Assembly: GCF_000007305.1 (NCBI RefSeq)
Contig: NC_003413.1
Span: 558,001-622,000, forward strand
Direction: 5' to 3'
DNA: 64,000 nt
DNA from: Pyrococcus furiosus DSM 3638
GTDB taxonomy: Archaea > Methanobacteriota_B > Thermococci > Thermococcales > Thermococcaceae
Shown: positions 45,707-53,562 of the stretch, one piece after another
Numbering within the stretch: position 1 is the stretch's first letter
Layout: each line of letters opens with the position of its first letter
Program-made: the position numbers and the translations under genes
The notes under the pieces: generated by a model
The model's input: the letters and a program-made list of their open reading frames with translations, nothing else
Told to the model about the DNA's origin: nothing
Database searches by the model: none

Positions 45707-47014
45707 CTAAATACATGAAAGAAATACCGAGACTGGTATTACTAAAGGATCTCTAGAGAACTTTGACTTGGATAATGTTATCACCTTCCTTATCTTTCCA
45801 ACCTTAACTGGAGAAGCTTTAATGTTGTCGCTCCACTTAACCTCTATCCCTATTCCATCTCTAGTCACAACATCGATCTCCCTTCCATCGCGCCAATATC
45901 CTACTTCATATCTCCTTGCCACATGAGTTGCTACCACACTCTCGACTATCTTATCTTCACTTGGTTCCTCCGTTAAGGTCCATCTAGAGACTAAGTGGTA
46001 GAGAAAGGGATCTATGAGGTGCACCTTTTTCTCCCGCCTAAAGTCTACTTCTAATTTGTTTGGATCTATGTATGGGAGAACCTTTACGAGAAACATTCTC
46101 TCGAAAAGTTCAATGTAGTTAAATACTGTTTTGTGGGATCCTATATCTATCTCTTTCGCAATTCCATGCCAACTCACTGGAGAGGGGAGCTTTTTGATTA
46201 TGGCCTTCATTATTCTCCTTGCAACCTCTTCACTTTTTCCAAGCTTTAGTATGTCTCCCCTCATCCAAGAAATATAGGTCTCATATGTCTCCTCTGAAAC
46301 CTTATTATACCTTAGTATATCTTTCACTGCCCTGGGAAATCCGCCACTAAGGAGGTAAAGTTTGAAGAGCTTATTAAGTTCTTTAATGAATGGTACGGCC
46401 TTTAAACACTCCTCAACTTTGTCTAGACTGTTTATCCTAGGGAGAAGTGAATGTAACTTTGGAGATGCTATCTTGATGAATTCCCTAAACGTCAATGGGA
46501 GCATTACTACATCCTTGCCTTTTCCTCTTCTCCCAGGAAATGTTTCAACTTCCCCTTTTGTATGCATGCTTGTTGATCCCGTTAAAATGAGGACGTCATT
46601 TTTGAATTTTCCCATGTCAATGTAAAGCTTTATTGCTCTAAACCACTCCCTTGGGAACGTGACTTCATCGAGGAGTATGTAAGACGATCTTATCCCTTCA
46701 ATCTCTCTAATTTCGAGGTACTCATCGATAACATTCATAAGCTCCTTGTAATCGCTAATATAATCACATCGGAGATAAAAAATCGATCTTGGATTTATCC
46801 CTTCGTCGAGGAGTTTCTTTACTATGAGCTTCAATAGAGTAGTTTTCCCAACTTGTCTAGGGCCAAAGATTATATTAAGGGAGAAAGGCTCCAGAAGGAT
46901 TTCCTTTATTATGTCAGGAACCCACTTAATTTCGCTCTCTACCCACTTTCTATAGTCTTCATCTTCCTTTATCCCTTCCTTTCCTTTCCACCATGGATTA
47001 AAATGTTCAATCAT
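45707..47014 (-). CDS. AAA_14 / DUF4143 family ATPase
   Basis: The 435-residue protein has Walker A FGPRQVGKTTLL (near residue 50), Walker B SSYILLDEVTFP (near 113) and the sensor-like LILTGSTSM. A DUF4143 C-terminal domain holds EIDVVTRDGIGIEVKWSDN, a PD-(D/E)XK-like D…E-x-K motif. These ATPases are abundant in Pyrococcus and their role is unknown; the nuclease-like tail hints at DNA or RNA processing. A strong inverted repeat covers the promoter and the start codon, so it is probably tightly controlled. Confidence 0.88.
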   Translation of the reverse strand: MIEHFNPWWKGKEGIKEDEDYRKWVESEIKWVPDIIKEILLEPFSLNIIFGPRQVGKTTLLKLIVKKLLDEGINPRSIFYLRCDYISDYKELMNVIDEYLEIREIEGIRSSYILLDEVTFPREWFRAIKLYIDMGKFKNDVLILTGSTSMHTKGEVETFPGRRGKGKDVVMLPLTFREFIKIASPKLHSLLPRINSLDKVEECLKAVPFIKELNKLFKLYLLSGGFPRAVKDILRYNKVSEETYETYISWMRGDILKLGKSEEVARRIMKAIIKKLPSPVSWHGIAKEIDIGSHKTVFNYIELFERMFLVKVLPYIDPNKLEVDFRREKKVHLIDPFLYHLVSRWTLTEEPSEDKIVESVVATHVARRYEVGYWRDGREIDVVTRDGIGIEVKWSDNIKASPVKVGKIRKVITLSKSKFSRDPLVIPVSVFLSCI

Positions 47015-47015
47015 G

Positions 47016-47057
47016 TTGGTATTTGGATTACCAAATATTTAAAAATATTTTGGTAAT
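47016..47057. promoter_or_regulatory. Overlapping inverted repeats at the promoter and start of the AAA_14 ATPase gene
   Basis: TTGGTA (47016-47021) and TACCAA (47029-47034) form a 6-7-6 repeat starting 2 bp beyond the ATG. ATTACCAAATATTT (47027-47040) pairs with the right arm ending GGTAAT at 47057, with one extra T. The AT-rich core would hold the TATA box, so a bound protein would block initiation. Confidence 0.6.
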
Positions 47058-47429
47058 GGAATTATCAACAAATCAGTCTTAAAAGCCTCCAAAGGTGAAC
47101 TTTCTAGTACTCTTAATTCACTCTCTCTTGACAATTCTCATAGTGCTTCTCTTCTCCAGCCCCCTGGGCTTTAGTGCTGCACCTAGTATGTTCTCTTTGC
47201 CATCCCCCATTGTGAAGTTATTTTGCTTTAAATTTTCTCTATTTCTAGAAGCTAGAGTAATAGAGGATATTTTTTTCCTGAGTGGTTTTTACATATACAA
47301 AGTGGAAATTTTTAAATAGTCTAAGGCATACATAATATTTGTGGGCTGTTTTCGTAAATAGTAAAGTTTGTTGGGGTTTGTAAGGTGGCCAGAACAACAG
47401 GGGGATATGCATAGATTATGGTGAGGAAT
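47058..47429. other. Gap of about 370 bp with no supported gene
   Basis: The plus strand has a 74-codon open frame (47095-47319) that is hydrophobic, has no ribosome site and has no recognisable family. The minus strand shows only short frames. The stretch just before the next gene is GT-rich (GTTTGTTGGGGTTTGTAAGG). I assign nothing here. Confidence 0.5.
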
Positions 47430-48017
47430 ATGAAATCAAACTATAAATTGGTGATTTTTACTCTTTTCTTACTTTTGTTAGCTGGCATATTCACACTTTA
47501 TGATCTGGAGAAATGTGAACAGGAACACTTGGATGAATCTTCCGAAAGAATATCACCCAACATTACGACCGAATTATGTTGTGGTCTCTTAAAGATTCCA
47601 GAACAATGGGAAACAAACTGCTCTGGAGTGGTAGAAATCAGCGAGAAGTATCCTATATGGCCAGGCTTTCCAGACAAAAAGCCAAACTGGACGGTCTTAA
47701 TAGGTGTTGATGTTGCCTTCTACAATGGTGGAGCTTTAATCTCAATAACAGACAGGGAGTTCTGGGGTAGTAGGCCTCATCACTTCTCACTAATGGGATG
47801 CTTCTATAAGAATGGAACACTCTTCCTTCTAGTGAAGTACGAGGATTGTCCTACCTACAACAAGTTGCACAACGTAACCAAAACGTGTCTGATGGACAAA
47901 TGGACCCCAACATTCTTTGTTCATCCCAAGGTTAATCCAGAAAATCTCGTTATCTACATAACGGGGAATAAAGAGGGAATTTTAATAATACCTTGGGAGG
48001 CCATATGGAATGATTAG
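47430..48017 (+). CDS. Membrane-anchored extracellular protein, 195 aa, family unknown
   Basis: An N-terminal anchor (KLVIFTLFLLLLAGIFTLY) is followed by an extracellular domain with six or more cysteines (ELCCGLL, ETNCSG, LMGCFY, YEDCPTY, KTCLMD) and several N-x-S/T sites, suggesting a disulfide-stabilised, glycosylated surface protein. ATG 47430 follows GGTGAGGAAT; the ATG at 47418 lacks such a site. Its stop overlaps the next gene by 8 bp, so the two are expressed together. Confidence 0.72.
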   Translation: MKSNYKLVIFTLFLLLLAGIFTLYDLEKCEQEHLDESSERISPNITTELCCGLLKIPEQWETNCSGVVEISEKYPIWPGFPDKKPNWTVLIGVDVAFYNGGALISITDREFWGSRPHHFSLMGCFYKNGTLFLLVKYEDCPTYNKLHNVTKTCLMDKWTPTFFVHPKVNPENLVIYITGNKEGILIIPWEAIWND

Positions 48018-48624
48018 GCATGCTGTTGTATTTTTCTTTTTATTACTTATTGGAGCTTTTGTATTTTCCCGAGCAATTAAAACTGTTGAAGTTCAAGTCC
48101 TTGTCTACTACCCGGGAGAGCTTGTGAGCAGGGGCTATCGCATAGAGGGGGGACAAGTAATACTTAAGTTCCATGCACTAAATAGGTCTGAGGAACTCAA
48201 GGTGAAGTATGAAACCTTCAAAGTTCGCTGCTTCTTCTGTGATCTTGATCTTGAGAATGCAACCATTATTATAGATGGAACTCCTTTAAAACCAACTTGC
48301 AAGGATTACATCATGAGCTTTGATACAGGTGATGGAATGCTTTACATCGCGAGCCCCTACAACCTAAGCGAGACTGCAGAGATCTGGATCCCTGAGGGAT
48401 ACCAATTCAAAGAGTTAAAATTTGAAAACAACACTCTTGTGATTCTGGTATCTCCTGGAGATGGCGAGAAGGTCAAGATTATTCACTCGGGAGTTGTAGC
48501 TGAGCACAGAGAAGGGCTCGAGAAGGGGTGGGTAAAGGTGATCTACACTGATGGGAGCAAAAGTTGGGGAGGGAGAGTTTACAGTTTTGGGGAGGGGGAG
48601 TGCCCAATACTCATTAAGACCTAG
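48010..48624 (+). CDS. Membrane-anchored extracellular protein, 204 aa, family unknown
   Basis: A signal or anchor helix (AVVFFFLLLIGAFVFS) precedes a beta-rich domain with a Cys pair (RCFFCDLDLENAT) and the segment ETAEIWIPEGYQFKEL. A weakly similar EIWVPKKIGYSKEYG occurs in the protein encoded at 40798-41799, so a distant relation is possible. Overlap with the preceding gene suggests that the two extracellular proteins form a pair. Confidence 0.7.
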   Translation: MIRHAVVFFFLLLIGAFVFSRAIKTVEVQVLVYYPGELVSRGYRIEGGQVILKFHALNRSEELKVKYETFKVRCFFCDLDLENATIIIDGTPLKPTCKDYIMSFDTGDGMLYIASPYNLSETAEIWIPEGYQFKELKFENNTLVILVSPGDGEKVKIIHSGVVAEHREGLEKGWVKVIYTDGSKSWGGRVYSFGEGECPILIKT

Positions 48625-48804
48625 GACCCTCAAACCGAGTTCTACTATATTCTTTTCATCTTTTAAAGGGCTGAGGTTCATGAGCTATCTTGCTTTAAGT
48701 CTCAGGTTGAAATGGAAGGAACAACCTTACGGCCGAGAGCTGGGATTTACTTGAGGAAGTTCCATTCTATCGAAAGCCAGCTAAGAAGAAAAAGAAAAGC
48801 AGAA

Positions 48805-50172
48805 CTATGAAAGCGCTTTCTCAAGTAGCTCAATTCCCAGGTCTAAGTACTCCTGGGCTTTCTCTTCGCTCTTTGCTTCGCTGAATATCCTTATTATTGG
48901 CTCCGTTCCACTTGCCCTAACCAAAACCCATCCATCTTCAAATATTATCTTAGCTCCATCAGTTGTGTCAACAGTGTATCCCCTCTCCCTCGCCATCTCT
49001 GCAACCTTATTTACTATTGCATACCTATCTCCCTCAACGTGCCTCTTGGTCTTTATCTGGTAGTACTTCGGCAGCTCATCTATGAGCTCGCTGAACTTCT
49101 TACCGCTCTTGGCGAATATTTCAACAACCTTAGCCACGGTCATTGCACCATCTCTTCCCAGTACGTGATCTGGGAAGATTACTCCACCGTTCTCTTCCCC
49201 GCCTATTGTTCCGTTGTTCTCATAGAGGGCCCTGGCAACTATTAGGTCACCTACTTTAGTTCTCATTACCTTAGCTCCATGCTTCTTCGCTATGTCATCG
49301 AGCAAGTTGGAGGTTGCCACGGTTGTAACTAGTAATCCTCCACCATTCTCCCTCAACACTGCATCGGCAACGAGTGCAAACGTCTTATCACCCTGAATGA
49401 ATCTTCCGTTTTCATCTATGAATACTGCTCTGTCTGCATCTCCATCCTGGGCAACTCCAAAGTCTGCTCCCAAGGCCTTAACTATCTCCATGAATCCTTT
49501 GAGGTTCTCCTCATTTGGTTCGGGGTTTCTAGCTGGGAAGTGGCCATCTGGGTGGGCGTTTACGGAAACAACTTTACATCCGAGCTCTCTTAGCAGGTAT
49601 GGTAGGGTTAGGGAGCCTGCTCCATTTGATGTGTCCACAACCACAAATGGCCTCCTCTTCTTTATGGCTTCAACATCTACCTTGGATTTTATAGCTTCAA
49701 TGTAAGGCTTTATTATATCAACTTCTCTAACTTCCCCGATTTCATGCCACTCTACCCTGTCAAAGTCTTCCTTGAAGAATATCTCCTCGACAATAGCTTC
49801 TCTTTCCTTCTTTAATCCCATCCCATTCGGCTCAAGTAGCTTTATTCCATTGTATTCTGGTGGGTTGTGGGAGGCTGTTATAACTGCTCCCCCATCAGCT
49901 TTAAGGTGATTTGTTGCCCACTGAATAGCGGGAGTTGGAGCAATTCCCACATCGATTACATCACATCCAACACTTAGAAGTCCGCTTATTAGAGCACTCT
50001 TTAGCATTTCCCCACTCACTCTCGTGTCCCTACCGACTACTACAACTGGTTTCTTCTTCCCCTCTCTCCTTAGAAGGGTTCCGAATGCCATTCCTATTTT
50101 TAGAGCGAATTCTGGGGTTATGTCCTTGTTTGCTGTCCCCCTCACTCCAAATGTTCCAAACAGCTTCCCCAT
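48805..50172 (-). CDS. Phosphomannomutase/phosphoglucomutase
   Basis: The 455-residue phosphohexomutase interconverts mannose-6- and mannose-1-phosphate (and probably the glucose forms). The phospho-serine loop VITASHNPPEYNG (near residue 95), the metal loop QDGDADRAVFID (near 238) and the sugar loop GGEENGGVIF (near 320) are present, as is the C-terminal phosphate site RASGTEPIIRIF. The ribosome site GGAGGTGATAAA is strong. It is the last gene of the mannosylglycerate operon, where it supplies mannose-1-phosphate for GDP-mannose. Confidence 0.95.
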   Translation of the reverse strand: MGKLFGTFGVRGTANKDITPEFALKIGMAFGTLLRREGKKKPVVVVGRDTRVSGEMLKSALISGLLSVGCDVIDVGIAPTPAIQWATNHLKADGGAVITASHNPPEYNGIKLLEPNGMGLKKEREAIVEEIFFKEDFDRVEWHEIGEVREVDIIKPYIEAIKSKVDVEAIKKRRPFVVVDTSNGAGSLTLPYLLRELGCKVVSVNAHPDGHFPARNPEPNEENLKGFMEIVKALGADFGVAQDGDADRAVFIDENGRFIQGDKTFALVADAVLRENGGGLLVTTVATSNLLDDIAKKHGAKVMRTKVGDLIVARALYENNGTIGGEENGGVIFPDHVLGRDGAMTVAKVVEIFAKSGKKFSELIDELPKYYQIKTKRHVEGDRYAIVNKVAEMARERGYTVDTTDGAKIIFEDGWVLVRASGTEPIIRIFSEAKSEEKAQEYLDLGIELLEKALS

Positions 50173-50212
50173 TTTATCACCTCCAGTGATTAATAAAAAA
50201 GAAGTTAAAAAC

Positions 50213-51598
50213 CTAAGCCCTCTGGTAGTCGTCCTCTATTCTAACTATGTCGTCCTCTCCAAGATACTCTCCTATCTGAGTCTCAATTACTTCTAAAACC
50301 ACTTTTCCTGGGTTTTCTAGTCTATGGATAACACCCGCTGGGATGAATGTGCTTTCTCCTGGCCTTAGAATGAATTCCTTGTCACCAACCCTAACCTTTG
50401 CAGTTCCCCTGACAACTACCCAGTGCTCGCTCCTGTGGTAGTGGAGTTGTAGGCTTAGCCTTTTCCCAGGTAGAACGGTTATCCTCTTTATCTTGTACCT
50501 CTCTCCTTCTTCCAGAACTGTGTAGCTTCCCCATGGCCTATAAGCTGTCCTATGAACTATTGCCCTCTCATCGTTTTCTTCCTTGAGTTTCTTGTAAACC
50601 TCTTTGACCTTCTGAGTTTCTCCTTTCTTTGCAACTAAGAGTGCATCTCCCGTATCAACAATAATTAGATCCTCAACCCCAACGGTTGCTGTTAACCTTT
50701 CAGTTAGAATTAGGTTGTTCTTGGAGTCGACGTTTATGTACTTCGCCTTGAATCCCCTTACCTCCACAGCGTTACCATTCTCGTCCTTTTGAAGTGCCTC
50801 ATATACGGCATCGAAGCTTCCCAGGTCGTTCCAGTATGTGTTTAGCGGAACAACCGCCGCTTTATCGGTCTTCTCCATGATTCCATAGTCAACGCTTATC
50901 TCTGGGGCTAATTCGTAGGCTTCCTCTATAGTCTTCCCTTCTTCAAAGGCCTTTACTACATCTGGAGCATGCTTTCTGGCCTCTTCCATAAAGAGGGTTG
51001 TCCTGAACATGAACATTCCACTGTTCCAGTAGTAACCGTTCTCTACGTATCTTTTAGCGGTTTCCAAGTCTGGCTTTTCCTTAAACTCATCAACTAGAAA
51101 TCCTAAGTTGCTTATCTTCTCTCCTGGCTTTATGTAGCCATAACCTGTGTGTGGCTTCGTTGGCTTTATTCCAAAGGTAACCAGGTAATTTTCAGCGAGC
51201 TTCTCAGCCTTCTTGAAGGCCTCTATGTAGTTCTCGTTAACATCTATCGCATGGTCACTTGGTAGCACTGCAACTATTGAGTCTCCAAAGCTTTCGTCGA
51301 TAACTTTGAGTCCCCAATAAATTGCGGGTAGTGTATTTTTCCCAACGGGTTCCAAAAGGATGTTCTCTTCTGGAATATTAACTCCAATTTCGTTTAAGTC
51401 GTCAAGAACCCTGAACCTGTATTCTTTGTTGGTAACAACGAAAATCTCCTTTGGTTTTGAGAAAATTAGTGCTCTCTCAACTGTTTTCTGGAAAAGAGAT
51501 TTATTTGAGAAAACTTTTATGAATTGCTTTGGCATTAGCTCTCTGCTCAGTGGCCAAAGCCTCGTTCCCTTTCCTCCAGCAAGAATTAATGTCTTCAT
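50213..51598 (-). CDS. Mannose-1-phosphate guanylyltransferase / mannose-6-phosphate isomerase (bifunctional type)
   Basis: The 461-residue protein has a nucleotidyltransferase domain (LAGGKGTRLWPLSRELMPKQ at the N-terminus, LPSDHAI near 110, EKPDL near 170). A C-terminal cupin follows (residues ~345-461, LSLQLHYHRSEHWVVVRG) with the His/Glu metal ligands of type II phosphomannose isomerases. It makes GDP-mannose, the donor for MpgS, and may also form mannose-6-phosphate from fructose-6-phosphate. It sits 40 bp from the mutase gene and 13 bp from mpgP. Confidence 0.95.
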   Translation of the reverse strand: MKTLILAGGKGTRLWPLSRELMPKQFIKVFSNKSLFQKTVERALIFSKPKEIFVVTNKEYRFRVLDDLNEIGVNIPEENILLEPVGKNTLPAIYWGLKVIDESFGDSIVAVLPSDHAIDVNENYIEAFKKAEKLAENYLVTFGIKPTKPHTGYGYIKPGEKISNLGFLVDEFKEKPDLETAKRYVENGYYWNSGMFMFRTTLFMEEARKHAPDVVKAFEEGKTIEEAYELAPEISVDYGIMEKTDKAAVVPLNTYWNDLGSFDAVYEALQKDENGNAVEVRGFKAKYINVDSKNNLILTERLTATVGVEDLIIVDTGDALLVAKKGETQKVKEVYKKLKEENDERAIVHRTAYRPWGSYTVLEEGERYKIKRITVLPGKRLSLQLHYHRSEHWVVVRGTAKVRVGDKEFILRPGESTFIPAGVIHRLENPGKVVLEVIETQIGEYLGEDDIVRIEDDYQRA

Positions 51599-51611
51599 GT
51601 CATCACCTCCT

Positions 51612-52340
51612 TTAAATTTTCTTTAACACATCTTTAATGGATGTAACATTTTCAGCATTTTCATGTCTTAAATCTCCAATGAGAAATGCAAAATCGACGA
51701 CATCAAACATTGGAAAGTCGTTTTCTCCGTCTCCAACCGCGTAACTCTCCACTTCATCAACCCTTTTATAGAGGTCAAGCAACAACTTCGCGGCCTTTCC
51801 TTTGTCCGAATTTCCATGAACAGCGTAAAATCTGCTTCCCATCGTTACCTTAAACCCCTTCCTTATTAAATCTTTTTCCCATCCTTCTCTCTTCCACAAG
51901 AATATGGTCTCGCTGTATTCCCTATCCTTGGCTAGGGGTATGAGATGTTTTGGAAGTTTTGTGAACTTCTCTATTTCTTCGTCCGTGGAGTTTCCATAGT
52001 ATTTGAGTCCATATTCTGCCTCGAGCTCTTTGAGAGCTTTTCTTATTTCCTCTACTTTAACTCCAAGTTCTAGAACCATATACTCTCCTCTTTTAACTCC
52101 TGGGACTTCAAAGGGAAAATAGTTTGAAGGAATATAGATTGCACTTCCGTTCTCCACTATGAAAGGTCCTTTAACATTAAGTTTTTCTCTGTAGTATTCT
52201 TGCTCTGCACGGGTTTTAGAGGAATTAAAGACTATTTCAAATCCTTTCTTTTTTAGCTCCTCCACTATTGGGATTGCCGGCTCTGGATCGTATTCTGGTA
52301 AGAGAGTCTTGTCTAGATCCAGGAATATTACTCTGATCAT
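51612..52340 (-). CDS. mpgP: Mannosyl-3-phosphoglycerate phosphatase
   Basis: This HAD-superfamily phosphatase removes the phosphate from mannosyl-3-phosphoglycerate to give mannosylglycerate, the salt- and heat-protective solute of Pyrococcus. The 242-residue protein has motif [11 protein letters not shown] (residues 4-13), motif II FNSSKTR and motif [15 protein letters not shown], with the C2B-type cap between. I use ATG 52340, which overlaps the mpgS stop as ATGA. A longer frame upstream would start inside mpgS without a ribosome site. Confidence 0.95.
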   Translation of the reverse strand: MIRVIFLDLDKTLLPEYDPEPAIPIVEELKKKGFEIVFNSSKTRAEQEYYREKLNVKGPFIVENGSAIYIPSNYFPFEVPGVKRGEYMVLELGVKVEEIRKALKELEAEYGLKYYGNSTDEEIEKFTKLPKHLIPLAKDREYSETIFLWKREGWEKDLIRKGFKVTMGSRFYAVHGNSDKGKAAKLLLDLYKRVDEVESYAVGDGENDFPMFDVVDFAFLIGDLRHENAENVTSIKDVLKKI

Positions 52341-53521
52341 AGGCCGAACCTCAGCAGTGTCTCGGAGTTGTTCTCGACAACTTTCATCCATTCCTCAATG
52401 TCTATCTCATTTATTGGCCTCATTATTCTAAGCTTGGGTGGTTCTTCTCCCTCCTTCAGTATTCCATGCTCTATTAGGTCATTTAGAATTCTTCTCTTTA
52501 GGTTCTTAGAGGCCATTTTTGAGTGATATATTGTAGCGAGGCTGAGGAGTATCATCTCCCTGACATGTTCCTGCCCCTTGTCCTCGTGGAAGTGTGGGTT
52601 AAGGGTTTCAATTTGGAAGATCTCTATTCCCTGGTCAAATACATCTTTGAACTCTTCAACGTTTTCCCACTTTCCAAATCTCTCCAGCAGGTAGACTATT
52701 TCATAAGGTTCGATGGAGTAGTTGGTTGAGAATGGCATTATTTCAGCTAACTTCATCGTCATCGCGTGCTCTCCTGCATTTCCCGTGACCATTATCGTGG
52801 TTTCAAAGGAAGTCTGTTCGCTTATCAACATGTTGAGGTAGTGGTTTGTTATCTCACTTACTCTTCCCCACTTCTTGAAGTACAAGGTCCCCTTTGTGAC
52901 TTTGGGCTTGTGCCTCCAGTGGAGCCTTACCATTGTATAGTCACTTTCGCTCATTAGGAAGCCTGCTGCATAGTCCTTAACGTACTCATTCACTGCTCCT
53001 GGGATGTAGTTATCTGCATCGACGAAACCCACGTATTCAGCCCCAATTGCCTTGGCTAGAAGAATACCTATGAGCATTCCCTCTCCTTTTCCACTCCTAA
53101 TGTTGCCTTTTTCGTCTAAAATATCGGTGTAGCCCACCTTTTGAAATGCCTTGGCCAATCCTGGATCTCTTTGATGAACCATTATTATCTTTGAGTTTGT
53201 CAAGTTGTAGAAGTGCCTCACTAGATCAACTTCCAGCCTATACCTATTGGGTCCTTCCCTTTTGCTGTTTGATACTATGATGATGGGACATTTATGAGGG
53301 ATTGCCTTGAGAACACCATCAACGAGGTGAAGCTTTTCGTTTTTCATGGGAACTATAACTGCCATCTTGCCAAGGGTGTCATAGATCTTCTCTCTGGGAA
53401 TATTTGTAATCGTGTAAACTGGAACGTCCTCAGTCTCTGTGTCGAGCTTTATGACCTTTTGAAGCTCATAAATCTTCACAGCTCCAAATATCTCCTTATA
53501 TACAGGTGCCTCGAGAAGCAT
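52337..53521 (-). CDS. mpgS: Mannosyl-3-phosphoglycerate synthase (GT55)
   Basis: MpgS joins GDP-mannose and 3-phosphoglycerate, the first step of the mannosylglycerate pathway. The 394-residue protein shows family features: the N-terminal [32 protein letters not shown] with the DAD metal site (near residue 165), and [14 protein letters not shown] near 250. It heads a four-gene operon (mpgS-mpgP-guanylyltransferase-mutase) in the order known from P. horikoshii. GGTGGTTAA precedes the ATG and a TATA box lies 30 bp upstream. Confidence 0.96.
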   Translation of the reverse strand: MLLEAPVYKEIFGAVKIYELQKVIKLDTETEDVPVYTITNIPREKIYDTLGKMAVIVPMKNEKLHLVDGVLKAIPHKCPIIIVSNSKREGPNRYRLEVDLVRHFYNLTNSKIIMVHQRDPGLAKAFQKVGYTDILDEKGNIRSGKGEGMLIGILLAKAIGAEYVGFVDADNYIPGAVNEYVKDYAAGFLMSESDYTMVRLHWRHKPKVTKGTLYFKKWGRVSEITNHYLNMLISEQTSFETTIMVTGNAGEHAMTMKLAEIMPFSTNYSIEPYEIVYLLERFGKWENVEEFKDVFDQGIEIFQIETLNPHFHEDKGQEHVREMILLSLATIYHSKMASKNLKRRILNDLIEHGILKEGEEPPKLRIMRPINEIDIEEWMKVVENNSETLLRFGL

Positions 53522-53550
53522 TTAACCACCAAAAAGAATATACAAGAGGG

Positions 53551-53560
53551 AGTATATAAC
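53551..53560 (-). promoter_or_regulatory. TATA box of the mannosylglycerate operon
   Basis: GTTATATACT (coding strand) lies 30-39 bp before the mpgS start, in the 41-bp gap after the helicase gene. It gives the operon its own promoter, which fits osmotic or heat control. Confidence 0.5.
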
Positions 53561-53562
53561 TG

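Noticed and set aside
47095-47319. Hydrophobic 74-codon plus-strand frame
   Set aside because: It has no ribosome site or family match. The hydrophobicity may be a by-product of T-rich sequence.
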